Of a stretch of DNA of 64,000 nt, positions 50,201 through 61,300 are shown in pieces (the first letter of the stretch is position 1; each line of letters starts with the position of its first letter). The notes under the pieces are model-generated. The model was not told where the DNA came from, made no database searches, and was given only the letters and a program-made list of their open reading frames with translations. The position numbers and the translations under genes are program-made. The DNA comes from Zygnema circumcarinatum. Lineage: Eukaryota; Streptophyta; Zygnematophyceae; Zygnematales; Zygnemataceae. Location: the NCBI GenBank assembly GCA_037447605.1, contig CM074806.1, positions 4,939,672-5,003,671 of the forward strand. The letters run 5' to 3'.

Positions 50201-50649
50201 GTGGTACTCGCCCCCTTGTGCCCTGCTCAAGAAAGGAGGAAACAAGGCAGGTGCTTTGATGCGTGTAGACTGCAGCAGCGAGGAGCTTTGCCTGTGCCGG
50301 ATCCAGTCTCATTGGAGGGCGGCCCCTGACAGGTGGCTGCGAGGATTGTGGGGGCGTTCACGCGGTGGCGGAAGTACGACAGCCACCGGCAGGCCCTCGC
50401 CAAGGCGAGTGCAGCGGCCCTTCCCGCCGAACAGCCGCCCACCTCCCACTCGTGCCATCAAATCGTACTGAAGGCCACAGAGAGGCATGCGCTTGAGGTC
50501 TATGCCATTTTCTTGATTGCTCACGTCATATCTGCGGGGAGGGGGGGATGTGCTTCTGTGTGATGCAGGCACAACTCGAACGCATAGTTGCCAAAGTGGG
50601 TCTTTCTGCAAATGTGTTCGAGATTGCATCAAAAAGCCTTTCAGGGTGA
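40911..50649 (+). CDS. M1 family zinc aminopeptidase (plant aminopeptidase M1/PepN type)
   Basis: It removes N-terminal residues from peptides; the Ala/Arg/Ser-rich N-terminus may target an organelle. I join 35 exons into 1,001 residues: 40911-41044, 41103-41150, 41190-41233, 42076-42119, 42247-42288, 42925-43017, 43140-43215, 43556-43626, 43790-43903, 44308-44385, 44475-44582, 44691-44903, 45341-45385, 45508-45552, 45674-45760, 45975-46000, 46127-46190, 46298-46378, 46611-46658, 46771-46789, 47187-47191, 47392-47403, 47534-47590, 47689-47798, 47977-48057, 48171-48357, 48498-48646, 48764-48902, 48996-49142, 49248-49329, 49569-49744, 49868-49978, 50084-50200, 50333-50404, 50569-50649. GAMEN is at about 377-381. 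The zinc site HExxHx18E (H413, H417, E436) is split by introns. The first three exons are poorly conserved and less certain. Three introns begin with GC. Confidence 0.92.
46395..46515 (+). repeat. CCT-rich trinucleotide tract in an aminopeptidase intron
   Basis: CCTCCT, CCGCCT and ACGCCT triplets fill much of the intron 46379-46610. The Pro/Leu-repeat ORFs read through it are not coding. Confidence 0.85.
47187..47191 (+). other. 5-nt microexon (TGACG) of the aminopeptidase gene
   Basis: The 19-nt exon at 46771-46789 ends in phase 1 with ACA G. TGACG, between an AG acceptor and a GT donor, supplies Val-Thr. The 12-nt exon at 47392-47403 supplies VYEK. Together they restore FYTVTVYEKGAE, conserved in the family. 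No other short route between the flanking exons keeps the frame. Confidence 0.75.
47197..47264 (+). repeat. CT dinucleotide microsatellite
   Basis: It lies in the 200-base intron between the 5-nt and 12-nt microexons, just after the donor. A GTGCT pentanucleotide run (47364-47389) sits at the intron's other end next to the acceptor. Confidence 0.95.
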
Positions 50650-51465
50650 TTCTGCCGGAAGTAGTTAGTAGCACCAGCGTCGTCATGCAAATGAAGGCGT
50701 CTTTGGATCAACAATCACTGAATACGATGTTTATTAGTGACGTGGCTCGCTGACAGAAAGTATGAAACAGCACTCCCCGCCCGCCCTCCGCCGTGCAACT
50801 GCAGCCGAAACGCATGCCGACACGAATCCTTGTCCCTACACGTGCATGAAATGTAAAATTCTCAACCCTGAAAAACTCGTTGCAGCCAGCCTATTGCAAG
50901 AAAAACCTATTTTTTAGGAATTAGGAATCGACTGATCCTGCACGTTTAGTCGTTCGAGTAGCGCCACATGCCACACGCTCCTCGGAAGGCCGCCGTCCGG
51001 GCCTGCCCGCGCTCCCGCGCGTCTGTCGCATCCGCGGCTCCACCACCGCACCGTGCACCGCGCACCGCGCTGTCGGGGCTGCCCGGGCACCCCGCCTCGG
51101 GACGACCAAAACCCTCCCTCCCTCCCTCCCTCCCTCCCTCCCTCCCGTCAGTTGGGCGGGGCGAGGGCTCACCCCCCTCTGCGCTACCGATTGCAGCGTA
51201 CACCGTCACACGTGCGCCGCCAACGGTGCCACTTGGACGCGGGCGAGCGGTGCCACGTGGAACCCCTCCCCTCTCTCGGCGGAGCCGGGGGCCGTCACGC
51301 GACGTCACTTGGCGTCACGTGGCGTCAAGTGACGATACATGACGCCACATGGCCGCGTGACGACATGTGCGAGGGGAGGGGATGCGCCTTCACTCCCTTT
51401 CCCTCGTGGGAGCAGCGAGTAGCAAGCAGCAAGCGCAGGGTGCGAGGCCGCGCGGCGAGGAGGCC
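50650..51465. promoter_or_regulatory. Aminopeptidase 3' flank and INTS9 promoter
   Basis: An AT-rich 3' flank gives way at about 50960 to a GC-rich region with a CCCT run (51114-51145). At 51285-51365 there is a dense cluster of CGTCA/TGACG and CACGTG/CACATG words, which resemble bZIP and bHLH sites. The first INTS9 codon follows at 51466. No part of the missing INTS9 N-terminus is visible here. Confidence 0.5.
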
Positions 51466-54400
51466 ATGGCGCCCGAGAACGAGGACGTTAGCCGCCGCCT
51501 CCTCGTCGGTGGCGCGGAGCTGCTCTTCCTTGCGCGCGGGCCGCCTCCTCCTTCCCTTTCTCTTTCGCCGCCTCCGCACGCGCTGCTCCTCTCCGCGCCT
51601 TCGGACATCCTGGCGCTGCCACTGCTCCCCGGCTCCTTCGCGCGCACGCAGGCATGTGCTGCTGCGCCTTCTCGGGCCTATCCTCGCTGGCGCTCCCGTT
51701 GCTAGGCCTTGGCACCCTCTCCAGGCAAATTGACTTGCTGCACGATATGGAGGAGGAAAGCGAAGAGTTTTTCTTGTTCGCTGTTAAGAGAAGGTTTTCT
51801 TTGCTAAGCATTCCTTTAGCTCAGGCAACAACATGCAGGCTTAAACACTACCGTGTATATATCCATGTTTTGCCAGACTAACAACATTTCCGAAGCACCT
51901 GCATTCAATATAAATTACGCTTTTTGACATCTGCGTTCGTATACATCCCATTCGATTTTATGTACGGTACTGTTTTGCCTGTTCATGTACCCTTTTAAGT
52001 AATAGGTTTGCCAACTGAAAGCAAAGCACAGACGCTTTGGAACGTCGTACTTCCCTGGCTGCAGCCTTTTGAAATCACGTTTGCATGTGAGCATGGACAG
52101 GAGAACCAACTGAACCAACTGTTTGTCTTTATTGAAAATGGCATTGTACGGGGCACTCATTTATCATCGCAATTCATGTGTAGTTTAATGTTTTTTCTGT
52201 TTGCTGTTTGTGCGCAAATCTCAATAACATATACTTGCTCACTGCGCGTTAGCCGCTGTATGCTGATCAGACGGCTTTTCCGTCTGACATCAGTTGGACT
52301 ACAAGGCCTTCCTAAGACTGACAGCACATTTTGAGTGCTGCTAGCCTATTATTCAGCTTCAGCCAGTCTAGCTGCCAGCCGTTGCCCTGGACTATCTTGC
52401 TTTGCCATGCCAAAAACATCCTATAGGCACGCCCTTGCACATGTCTAGAGGTGCAATGGGGTCAGCCTCACCGTAGACTGTTAGCATTGTACTCTTCAGT
52501 AACAACATTTGCGCATGACTTCAGCCGAGGCGAGTGCAGGAATGCTCTAAGCTGACACCGCATTGCATCTCAAGGGTGACCTTTTAGATATTTTATTATT
52601 CCCGTATACCACGACTATACTTAGCTGCACCTTTTCAGGTTGTGTTGGAATGATTGGACCTAAAAATATGTCTTTGCATTCTTACGCTTTGGATGCATGC
52701 ATGCATTTTGTGCTGCAACCCGCCAGCAAGAGAAAGGTAACGAAGTGCGGGCAAATCATTCTGATCTGCACTATTGTCAGAAATCCTCTGCAGATCTGCT
52801 TGTGTGAATGGTGTGGTATTGTTTGAACTGGCAGGTGTATGCCACTGAGGCATCCTTGCGTGTGGGACGGCTGCTTCTGCTCGAGTTGCTGGAGCTGAAG
52901 TCCGAAGGGCAGCAACTCTGGAGGGGTGCTGTGCCTTGTGTGGGCCCTTCTGCGTCTGAGAGATGCGAGCCGAACTTGGGAGGAGGCTGGGAGTCCATGT
53001 GCAGGTTAGGTCCGCTCCTGTGCACTGGGTGTTTTGCTGCTGGCACACACGCAGTCGCCCGTGACATAAGTTGCTCGCGTAAGGATAAGCACGTAGCTGA
53101 GAACGCAAGGCTGTGCGGGTCTGCCTGCAGCCCAGCGCAGGCGGAAGCGTGTTTGGCAAGAGTGCGCGGACTGCGTCTGGGGGAGGCTGCGCATTTGGAA
53201 TGCGGAGTGACAGTGACTCCCCACAGCGCAGGCGCGGGCCTCGGCTCCTGCGTCTGGGAGGTGGCGGGTTCGGCAAACAGCCGTCGGCTGCTGTATGTGC
53301 GCGATGCCGGCCGAGGAATGGATTCCTCTCCAGAACTGAAGGCTGATGCAGTGCGAGAGTGCAGCTCGCTTGTTTTGGAGCGTCTCGCTTTGCCTCAAGA
53401 ATCTACAGGAGATTATTCAGAAAGGCGAGGTGGAGGGCAGCAACAACGGGGTTCTTTGCCTGCTCCATATGGACACGAAGCCGCACTTTCGGCCATTGCA
53501 AAAGCAGCTGCAGAAACAGTATCTGCTGGAGGGCGGGTGCTGCTCCCTGTCGAGTGCTGTGGAGGAGTGCCTCAATTGTTGGAAAGACTGGGAGAGCAAC
53601 TGCAGGCTGCCGGGCTTGGGTACACTGCAACCACCTTTGAATCTTGCACCCACCACTCTCCATAGTGTTCCGGAAGTAGAAGGGTTAACTCCGCATCGAT
53701 TGGAATGGTGGGGGACCAAGGGCATTCCAGGCACGTGCCATTGTTCTACGTTTCACATGTTGCCGAAGAGCTGCTCGCATTAGCCAACACCTTGCCTGAG
53801 TGGCTCGGAACTGCCCGCAAGGCGAAGGTAATTTCACCCGCACTGCCACTTTTGCTGCCAACAGGGTTGCTGTTCTGCTTCTTCTCGTTGTGTTCTTGGG
53901 AACCTGAGTCTTGTATGCGTTGTCAGCATGAGCTGATCCCATAGGCACTGTACATTTCTGACCGACCTTGGCAGTTTAGTAGTGTGGAGAGATTGATCTG
54001 TTTTGGCGATTGATTTTACCTGCACGTTGGACTCTATATCATATCTAATCTCTCCACTGGGTTGCTTTTGGGTGCGTCCTACACTTTGAAACCTCACTCT
54101 CTTGTGACAAATGTGCCAAGTTTTGCAAATGATTTCCTGAGGTTGGTGTACAGTCTCGGTACCCTTCTGCATTTTGTAGTTGATCTCAGGTGTCACTGAA
54201 GCGCACAAATGCCTAGATCACAAGGCAGGGGGAGGGTGTTTCTCTGAGGTGCACATGAACTTGCAGCTGTATGCAGGGGAGGCATTGTGGGGTCATGTGG
54301 AGATGCAGCGCGGGGGGCGTTTGCGGTGTCTGAGCAATTTGCACTCGTCTTCCGGCAGGTACGGCCTCTGCTTGGGGATGCTCACAGACAGATTGAACAT

Positions 54401-56788
54401 GAAGACACAGTTTTTGTTTCAAATCTGTTAGGTTCACTGCTCAACGTGAGTAGAAAATGCAGGTTGTAGCCACATGCTCAGCCTCCGTTGGTGATGCGCA
54501 GGGAAGACTTGCAGCAGCCCTGTGTGGTGGTGGCTGCCCACCCCTCCTTGCAGTTTGGGCCTGCCTGCCACCTGATGCACAGCTGGGCCAAGCATTCTGA
54601 CTCGCTTGTCATCTTTACTGAGGTAAATTCATCCATTTTCTGTCTGCTCGCGGGTCACGACTCCAATGCTCACTGTTGACCACTGAGTATCTGAACAGAG
54701 GTTGATTAGCATGGAGATCATTTATAGGGTCTGATGCACAGGACTCTCCCGAGGACATCACAGGCTCTTTAATGCTGGGCAGTAGGCATGGTTGCTGAGG
54801 AGTAGGCCTGCTCGGATGCTTGCGGCTCGTAAGCCCTCCCATGAGCTGGCGAGGGGTGGTCTGCAGCCGCATGCGGACCCGCAGGTCCTGCTCAGCCCCT
54901 TCCGGCCGCTTTCTGTGCGCGTTCTGCACCTTCCCGTCAGCGCACTCTGGAGGTTTGCGCCTGCGCTCAACCCGGGGGCTGCTGTGCTGCCCTTGCTTTT
55001 CACTTTCAGTCTTGCATCTTTACTTAGGCTCATGGCTTTCAGGTGTTGGTCTTGACAAACTTTTGCTTGGAGGGGTCCGTAGAACTCAGAAAACAGTTAT
55101 GGTTTTGGACCTGTCCATTTTCTGCCCGGTATCCAGAACTTGTCAGTCCTAATGATCATTTTGAGGAGGTTTTACAACGTTTAGGATACCCGAAAGACCC
55201 TGCGGCTTTTTCCAAGAAACTCACTTTCGTATATAGGACTCGTGCTTTTGTTAAAACATTTTACTCGTTTCAGTTGAATTCTTAGAAGCATGCATTTTCG
55301 CGCATTTTTTCCGGTGCATTATGCGTATTATTCCGTAAACTTCCGTTACTCAAAATATGACTTGACTTGACTCAGCCAACTATGACCAGAACTGACTGAT
55401 TTTAACAGCGAGAACGGCTAAGGAAAATTGGGAACGCGCGTCCCTGAACGTGCCGCCGCTTTTCTTTAGCCGCAAAACGCTCCTATCCTCCCCGCTATAG
55501 GGCAGCCGCTTACTCGACCGTCATAGTCCTGAGGCTATTGACGATTGAGGGCAATGCCGATGCAATGTGAGGGAGTTTTTGGGTATGTCGACTTTGAGTA
55601 AATCGGCAGTAAGGAGGCCTTCCGAGGACTCTTGTCATAGAGAGGGAAAGTGTCTAATGTCTACTGATTAACACTTTATCGTTTTGTATTGATAATGAAT
55701 TAATGATCGATGCAATTCCTGCCATTGATTGATGCCACCGATGCTATGCCATGGTATTGCCATGCCATTATGCTCTATGCTTCCTTTTTTTTTTACATGA
55801 TATCCGAACGTACCATGTTGTTGTGTGGATTTGAGATGGTCAACGCATGGTCGACGAATTTATGCGCATGCAAAAGTTATTTTGAGATTGCTTGTCATGC
55901 GCCTGAAACGCACAGTGCTTCTATGGTCGAATCAGATCGCCCTTGATAGAATTGACCGAACGTGGACAGGTCCAAGTGAATGCATTCCATTGTTCCTCGA
56001 TTATCACATTCACAGATCCCATTTTTCACCCGATCCTCGTGACTATGCAACTTCTGTCAGCTCACCATCCTGTGGCCCGCGCAGTGTCTCCGACGCGGTG
56101 CAATTTGTCGAGGAGTTACAGCCGCAGCACATTTTGGTATGCACTCAATAGCAGACAGCATTACTGAAGAAACTCTGAAACTGATCAAGGAACTGATCGC
56201 ATCTGACTGCAGTGACTTTCCATGGCGCGCCTGCATGAGGAATGCAGAGTGGCGGGGTCTGACAACGGGGGGACACTTGTCTTGTGTGCTGCGAAGGCAT
56301 CGGCCCACGTGGCCAATCTTCTAAGAGCAGGAGGGACTGCTGCTAAGGTGACAGCCTATCACGAAGGGCAGAAAATGGAGGTCGGTGCATCGACAGAAAG
56401 CAGAGATGCTGCTGTCACAGACGAGCTGCTCACGTCATTTGGCAACAGTAGAAGAGAGTCTGGACTGAAGGCGGCGCGAATCTCTGGTAGCTTGCTAGAG
56501 CACAGACAAACGTGGGAGCTCCGACCTGAAGATGGCTCTCCAAAGAAGAAAGAGCAGCTCTGGGGGTACCTGGATTTTGACGAATTGGAGAGCCGTCTAG
56601 ATGCCGCAGGCTGCAGGACTATTCAGAAGAAAGGGCCTGGGTTTTTGTTGGAAGTAGAGGGACCCAATGGGAGCACTGCTGTTCTCTCTGGTGGAGGCGA
56701 GGGAGTTGAAGTGCGCAGCAATGACAGCAGAACACGGCATGCCATACAGGGAGCACTTTTGTCCTCACGAACGCTTAAGAGTCTTTGA
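51466..56788 (+). CDS. INTS9: Integrator complex subunit 9 (INTS9), N-terminally short
   Basis: INTS9 is the inactive MBL/beta-CASP partner of the INTS11 nuclease in 3' processing of snRNA and other RNA polymerase II transcripts. Exons are 51466-51651, 52835-53004, 53131-53619, 53731-53827, 54267-54358, 54502-54622, 54867-54952, 56085-56136 and 56240-56788, giving about 613 residues. Matches to the plant protein include VYATEASLRVGRLLL, SAGAGLGSCVWEVAG, AGGRVLLPVECCGGVPQLLE, HVPLFYVSHVAEELLALANT then LPEWLG, QPCVVVAAHPSLQFGPACHL, LSPFRPLSVRVLH and DAVQFVEELQPQHIL. The C-terminal domain starts at LWGYLDFDELESRLDAAGC. About 100 residues expected before ALPLL are absent or replaced by a Pro/Ser-rich leader. 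Intron 1 would start with GC, and the acceptor at 56240 is approximate. Confidence 0.87.
55043..55285 (+). other. Coding-like ORF inside the large INTS9 intron
   Basis: The intron 54953-56084 holds a frame reading SARYPELVSPNDHFEEVLQR then LGYPKDPAAFSKKLTFVYRT, preceded by a TTTCAG acceptor-like sequence at about 55042. Base composition is more AT-rich than INTS9 exons. It does not fit the INTS9 alignment, and I do not recognise it. It could be an alternative exon or an inserted gene fragment. Confidence 0.3.
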
Positions 56789-58383
56789 GGATGCGGTGTT
56801 TTACGACCCTCTGCCAGCTTCTTCCACAGCATGTTAAGGAACCGTAAGTGGTCGATGCTCTGCAGCGCCTTGCTTTCTTGCAAAACATCTCCTTGGCTGG
56901 GTTTTTAGGCCGAGTCCGAGCCCGAGCCCTCCTGAGGAGAGGAGGGCGTTACATGTGGGGCGTTCGTGTTAACGAATGAGTGGCGACCACGTGGCGTCAC
57001 GTGATCGTGGGATGCCGCTTCTGCGCTCCACGTTGGAAACGAGCGAATCTGCGTCCTCAATCGATCGAGACGTGACGAGCCTTCATTCGGCGATGCCGTT
57101 AATGGGAGGCGACCGAAATCACGTACACAATGGGCAGGGCCCTGTGGCCCCGTCCTGCCTCTCTTTCTGGCCCGTGCACATGTACTGGTTGAGGCACTAG
57201 CCCTTTGCTTTTCCTATCGACTGGCGGGCTCGCCTCACCTTCCTGCTTGAATTGAATTTGTGCAGGACGCCATGCCAGGGCTTTGGAGACGCCCTTCCAC
57301 ATTCCAACCTGTATGTAAAACAACACTCAAAAGTTGTGGGAGACAAAGTTATAGCAGTAAAACACACCTGAACTGGCGGGAGAAATAAATTTGGGTCTTA
57401 GAGATTCTATTAGTAACTTGTTAAGAGAATTAGGGGAATGGTGTAGTATGCGTCATAGAGAGACCCTAGAATAGCAGCAACGAGCTGTAGAGGTGTGGTT
57501 TCGAGAATTTCCGTCACTGAAGCGATTTGTCTACTACTCAGTGCAAGGAGCCTGCCGCATGTAGCGCGCTTTTTTTTGTGCCCTTAGTCCCGAAATGTCT
57601 TGTTTCTTTTCGGGCTGTATCAATCAAGTACGAACCGCTGTTGACATTGATTTGCCTTTCATTTGTCACTAGCCTTATGGTGGAGTGACCAAGAACTCAT
57701 CTTTGTCCATGGAAAGATATTAAGGAGCCACGCAACCGGAAGTTCAATAATGAAGAAAATGAAGTGGCATTGATCTCGCGAAAACGACGCCATCAAATTT
57801 CCTCGACAAAGACGATAATGAGGATAATGCAGGCAGTATGCGGTCAATCCGCTGTCATTTTGGTGCGATGCATTTTATTCGCACTTCTGTTCATGCTTGC
57901 TTCGGTCCGCATGTTCAGACTGCGCTGCCGACTGTGCCCTCCCTCCCTCCCTCCCTCCCTCCATCCCTCCCTCCCTCTGGCTGATGGTCCGTCCGTCGGT
58001 CCGTCCGTCCGTCCGTCCGTCCGTCCCCTGGAGGGAGCGCGTCCCGGCGCGCCTCCCCATTCGCAAAAAGGCGATAACGCCGCGCATCGACGGCCCGAGT
58101 GCGGCGCGGACCGCCGCGGACGGACGGCCGCGATCGCGCGATTGCCCCCGCGGGGGCCGAGTGAGCGCACTGCCAGGTGGGCCCCGCCCGCCCGCCCGCC
58201 CGCCCGCCCGCCCGCCCCGCCTCATCTCGCCCCGCCTCGCCTCTTCCGCCTCCCCGTCTCCCTGCCCCTCTCGTGCTCCCTCTCTCTCTCGCTCGCTCCA
58301 CCTCCCTCCTCCTTCTCCCTCTCCCTGGCAGTCGCTGTCTCCCGCGCTGCGAAGGCACGAGGGTGGGCGGAGAAGAAGTCGCA
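56789..58383. promoter_or_regulatory. INTS9 3' flank and RBP45-like promoter
   Basis: CACGTGGCGTCACGTG words occur at 56988-57003. The middle part is AT-rich with no recognised gene. From 57940 come CCCT units, a CCGT run (57987-58026), a CCCG run (58184-58216) and CTCTCTC pyrimidine-rich sequence to the start codon. Pro/Arg/Ser-rich ORFs across this region are repeat artefacts. Confidence 0.5.
57938..58026 (+). repeat. CCCT and CCGT tetranucleotide tracts
   Basis: A run of about eight CCCT units is followed, after a 15-base gap, by about ten CCGT units. A CCCG run lies 160 bases downstream at 58184-58216. Confidence 0.92.
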
Positions 58384-61300
58384 ATGCAGTCGGCGGAGCA
58401 GCAGGCGGGGCACGAGCCTCAGGGGGCGTGGGGGGCCCAGTCGTACGGCCAGCCGGGGCCCAGCGGGCAGGACGAGCTGAAGACGCTGTGGGTGGGCGAT
58501 CTGCAGTTCTGGATGGACGAGACCTACCTTTGGAATTGCTTTGCGCACACGGGGGAGGTGAGTTGGGGAACGGCCTGCTCGCACGTGCGAGTTGTGGCAC
58601 AATTCGTATGTGTAAAAGCACAGGATGGGTAACAGCAGCAGTTTTACAGGCGAAGGGATGTGGAGAGGCTTTCTATCTGCGCAGTTCCTGCAATAACTAC
58701 AGCGCTTCCTTGCTTGGTCACAAAGAAATTCGCTGTATTCTTTTGCGTTATTCAGACTTGGCCACAAGGAGCCCGCAAATGCTTTGTACGGGATGAATAT
58801 TTCGGACGATGGGCATACACATGAAGCGACGATAATTTTCATGACTAAGCTATTTGACTGTGCCGCATCTTGAAGCATATGGCACGCGGAATTGGGATTC
58901 CAGTCGCGTAGTTCTTGTGATTACCTTCAGCTGACGTTTTTTGTCAGAATCACGAGCAAGTCATTCTTTACAGTTGTTGCATCAAAATTCCGTTGGGGTT
59001 GCCTGGATTGTCCTCCTTTCTGTCCTTTGACGACCTAGCAGTTGATTGCATCGTGCCAAGTTGGGGAATCAAGGGATTTCAAGATTAAAGCCTCGTCTAC
59101 CGGCTTGGGCCGTCTTGTTGTGCCGTCTGTGCTTTGTTCATAAACAACCAAGAATGCTTCACGCTGACATTCTTGCACGACTTGGCGGCTCATCTATAAA
59201 TCATCTCAAGAGCTTCTTTTTGCCATTTTTTGTCTTCTACCATGTTTCCACACTTGCGCTATCTGTGGCGCATGTAAACTATGGTCGTTTGTTGCAGTTA
59301 TGAACAAGGGTTTAGCTGGAATATACTCTCACCTCCCAAGGGCCATTTGATTTCATGCTTCTCCATAGCGGCTCCATGTTTCTCCTGTGTGCATTCTGGA
59401 GTAGTAGATGAGCCTGGCTGACACAATGGCGGATTCAACGCTTCTATTCTCAGGTTCAATCTGTGAAAGTTATCAGGAGCAAGGCAACGGGGCAGTCCGA
59501 GGGATACGGCTTTGTGGAGCTGGTCTCTCGTGCAGCTGCTGAGCGGCTTCTACAGAGTTTCAACGGGCAGCAGATGCCGCAGTCTGAGCAGGCATTTCGC
59601 ATGAACTGGGCCTCATTTGGGATTAACGAAAGGAGGTGGGTCCCGTTCTGTTTCAATAATACTGAAGGGCGTGCATTATGCATTGGGAGTCCAGATTCCA
59701 GTTTGATACAATTTTTATGCAAGATTCGCCATGCAGTTTTGTGATGTTGAAAGTAGCTATTTCCAGAAGGGCTATTTCCAGATTGACCTTCGACTCAAAT
59801 TGACTCAGTGAAAATAATTGAACTGCTTATTGTGACAACTTATTGCAGTCTGCATGTTTCAGGCCTGAACCCGGTCCAGAATTCTCAGTCTTTGTTGGAG
59901 ATTTGGCAAATGATGTAAACGACTACGTCTTGACAGAAACTTTTCGAGCTCGATATCCTTCCGTCCGAGGTGCAAAGGTATCCCTCACTACCATGCGCCT
60001 CCTATTTGCTAGTTTTCGATAGAAGAAGCTGTACCCGTTCACTCGAGGCGGAGCTTTGTCCTCGTTAAGTTGGAATTAAGGGTAATTATTCACAAATTGC
60101 CGATGAGGAAAACAACGTGATGCATGTCTTAGCTTGGAAGAGGAATGCGTGTGCCCCAATCGGCTGTTGTCTTAGGGTCCTATCACCAGCTTGCAGGGTT
60201 GGGATGCAACTGTAGAATGATGTGCCGCAGTGGTAGTGCGACACGACATTCCTTTCACCCTGCCCTTGTAGCTCTGACGTCGTTTGGATTTGCCCCAGGT
60301 TGTAACGGACACTGTAACGGGAAGGTCAAAGGGTTATGGTTTTGTCCGATTTGGCTTAGAGGAAGAGCGTGACCGCGCACTAAAAGAGATGAATGGGGAA
60401 TATTGCTCTAATCGTCAAATGAGGATCAGCGTAGCCACTCCCAAAAAAACTCCATCAGGTTTAACACTTGACCTTCAGCATGTCGCTGTCCACGCAAGCC
60501 CCGTAGAAAAGAAATTTCGACTGCACGTTTCTGTTGACTAGAGACATTTGACATTTGACATTTTTCCTCTTACATTGAAGGTGGAAATAGCAGTTTTCTC
60601 CATAATTTGTCTACGCATCTCTATACGCCCATCGAGTCCCTTTCCCTCCTATATTTTTAGTCTGACTTGTCGTAAGGCCGCTGTTGAAATTTGTGGGATG
60701 CAATTGGATAGCTCCGATGGCGGCTGCCCCTCAGCCAGGGTACGGCGCACAAGCATTCACCAGCACCGATAATGACCCCGGCAATACGACAGTATGCTCT
60801 GACGAATGCACTACTCGGGCTTGATTCAAGTTTTGGTGTTGTTGCGCATGTCACTTTGCCATTTGCTTTGTATCCTTCTGCTGTTCGTAGGTACTGCATT
60901 GCGGCAAGAATGGCTGGGTGATAACTTTTGCTCTGCTCGTCTGCACGGGGGGGATCTACCAGATTTTTGTAGGAGGATTGGATCCAACCGTTTCTGATGA
61001 TGAGCTACGGCAGGCTTTCGCCCCGTATGGAGAGTTGGTTTACGTGAAAATTCCGTATGGAAAAGGATGTGGATTTGTGCAGTTTGTGCACCGGTGGGTT
61101 CCATCAATATTTTTGTGGCCCTGTCTGTGTTTCTCAAACAATTGTAGTGATCTCATCAATGAGACGTAGGCTTCCCTTATCATGGCAATTTCAAGTTTCT
61201 GTTTTTCTTGTGATTGTATTTCGTTCATGTCGAGAAGTTCTTCTTCTTCATCAGCAGTGCTTGTGCTTTGCGCGCAGAGTGAACGCCGAGGAAGCCTTGC

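Noticed and set aside
57764-58796. Long overlapping ORFs before the RBP45-like gene on both strands
   Set aside because: They are Pro/Arg/Ser-rich translations of tetranucleotide repeats. The real start is at 58384, where the RRM protein begins.
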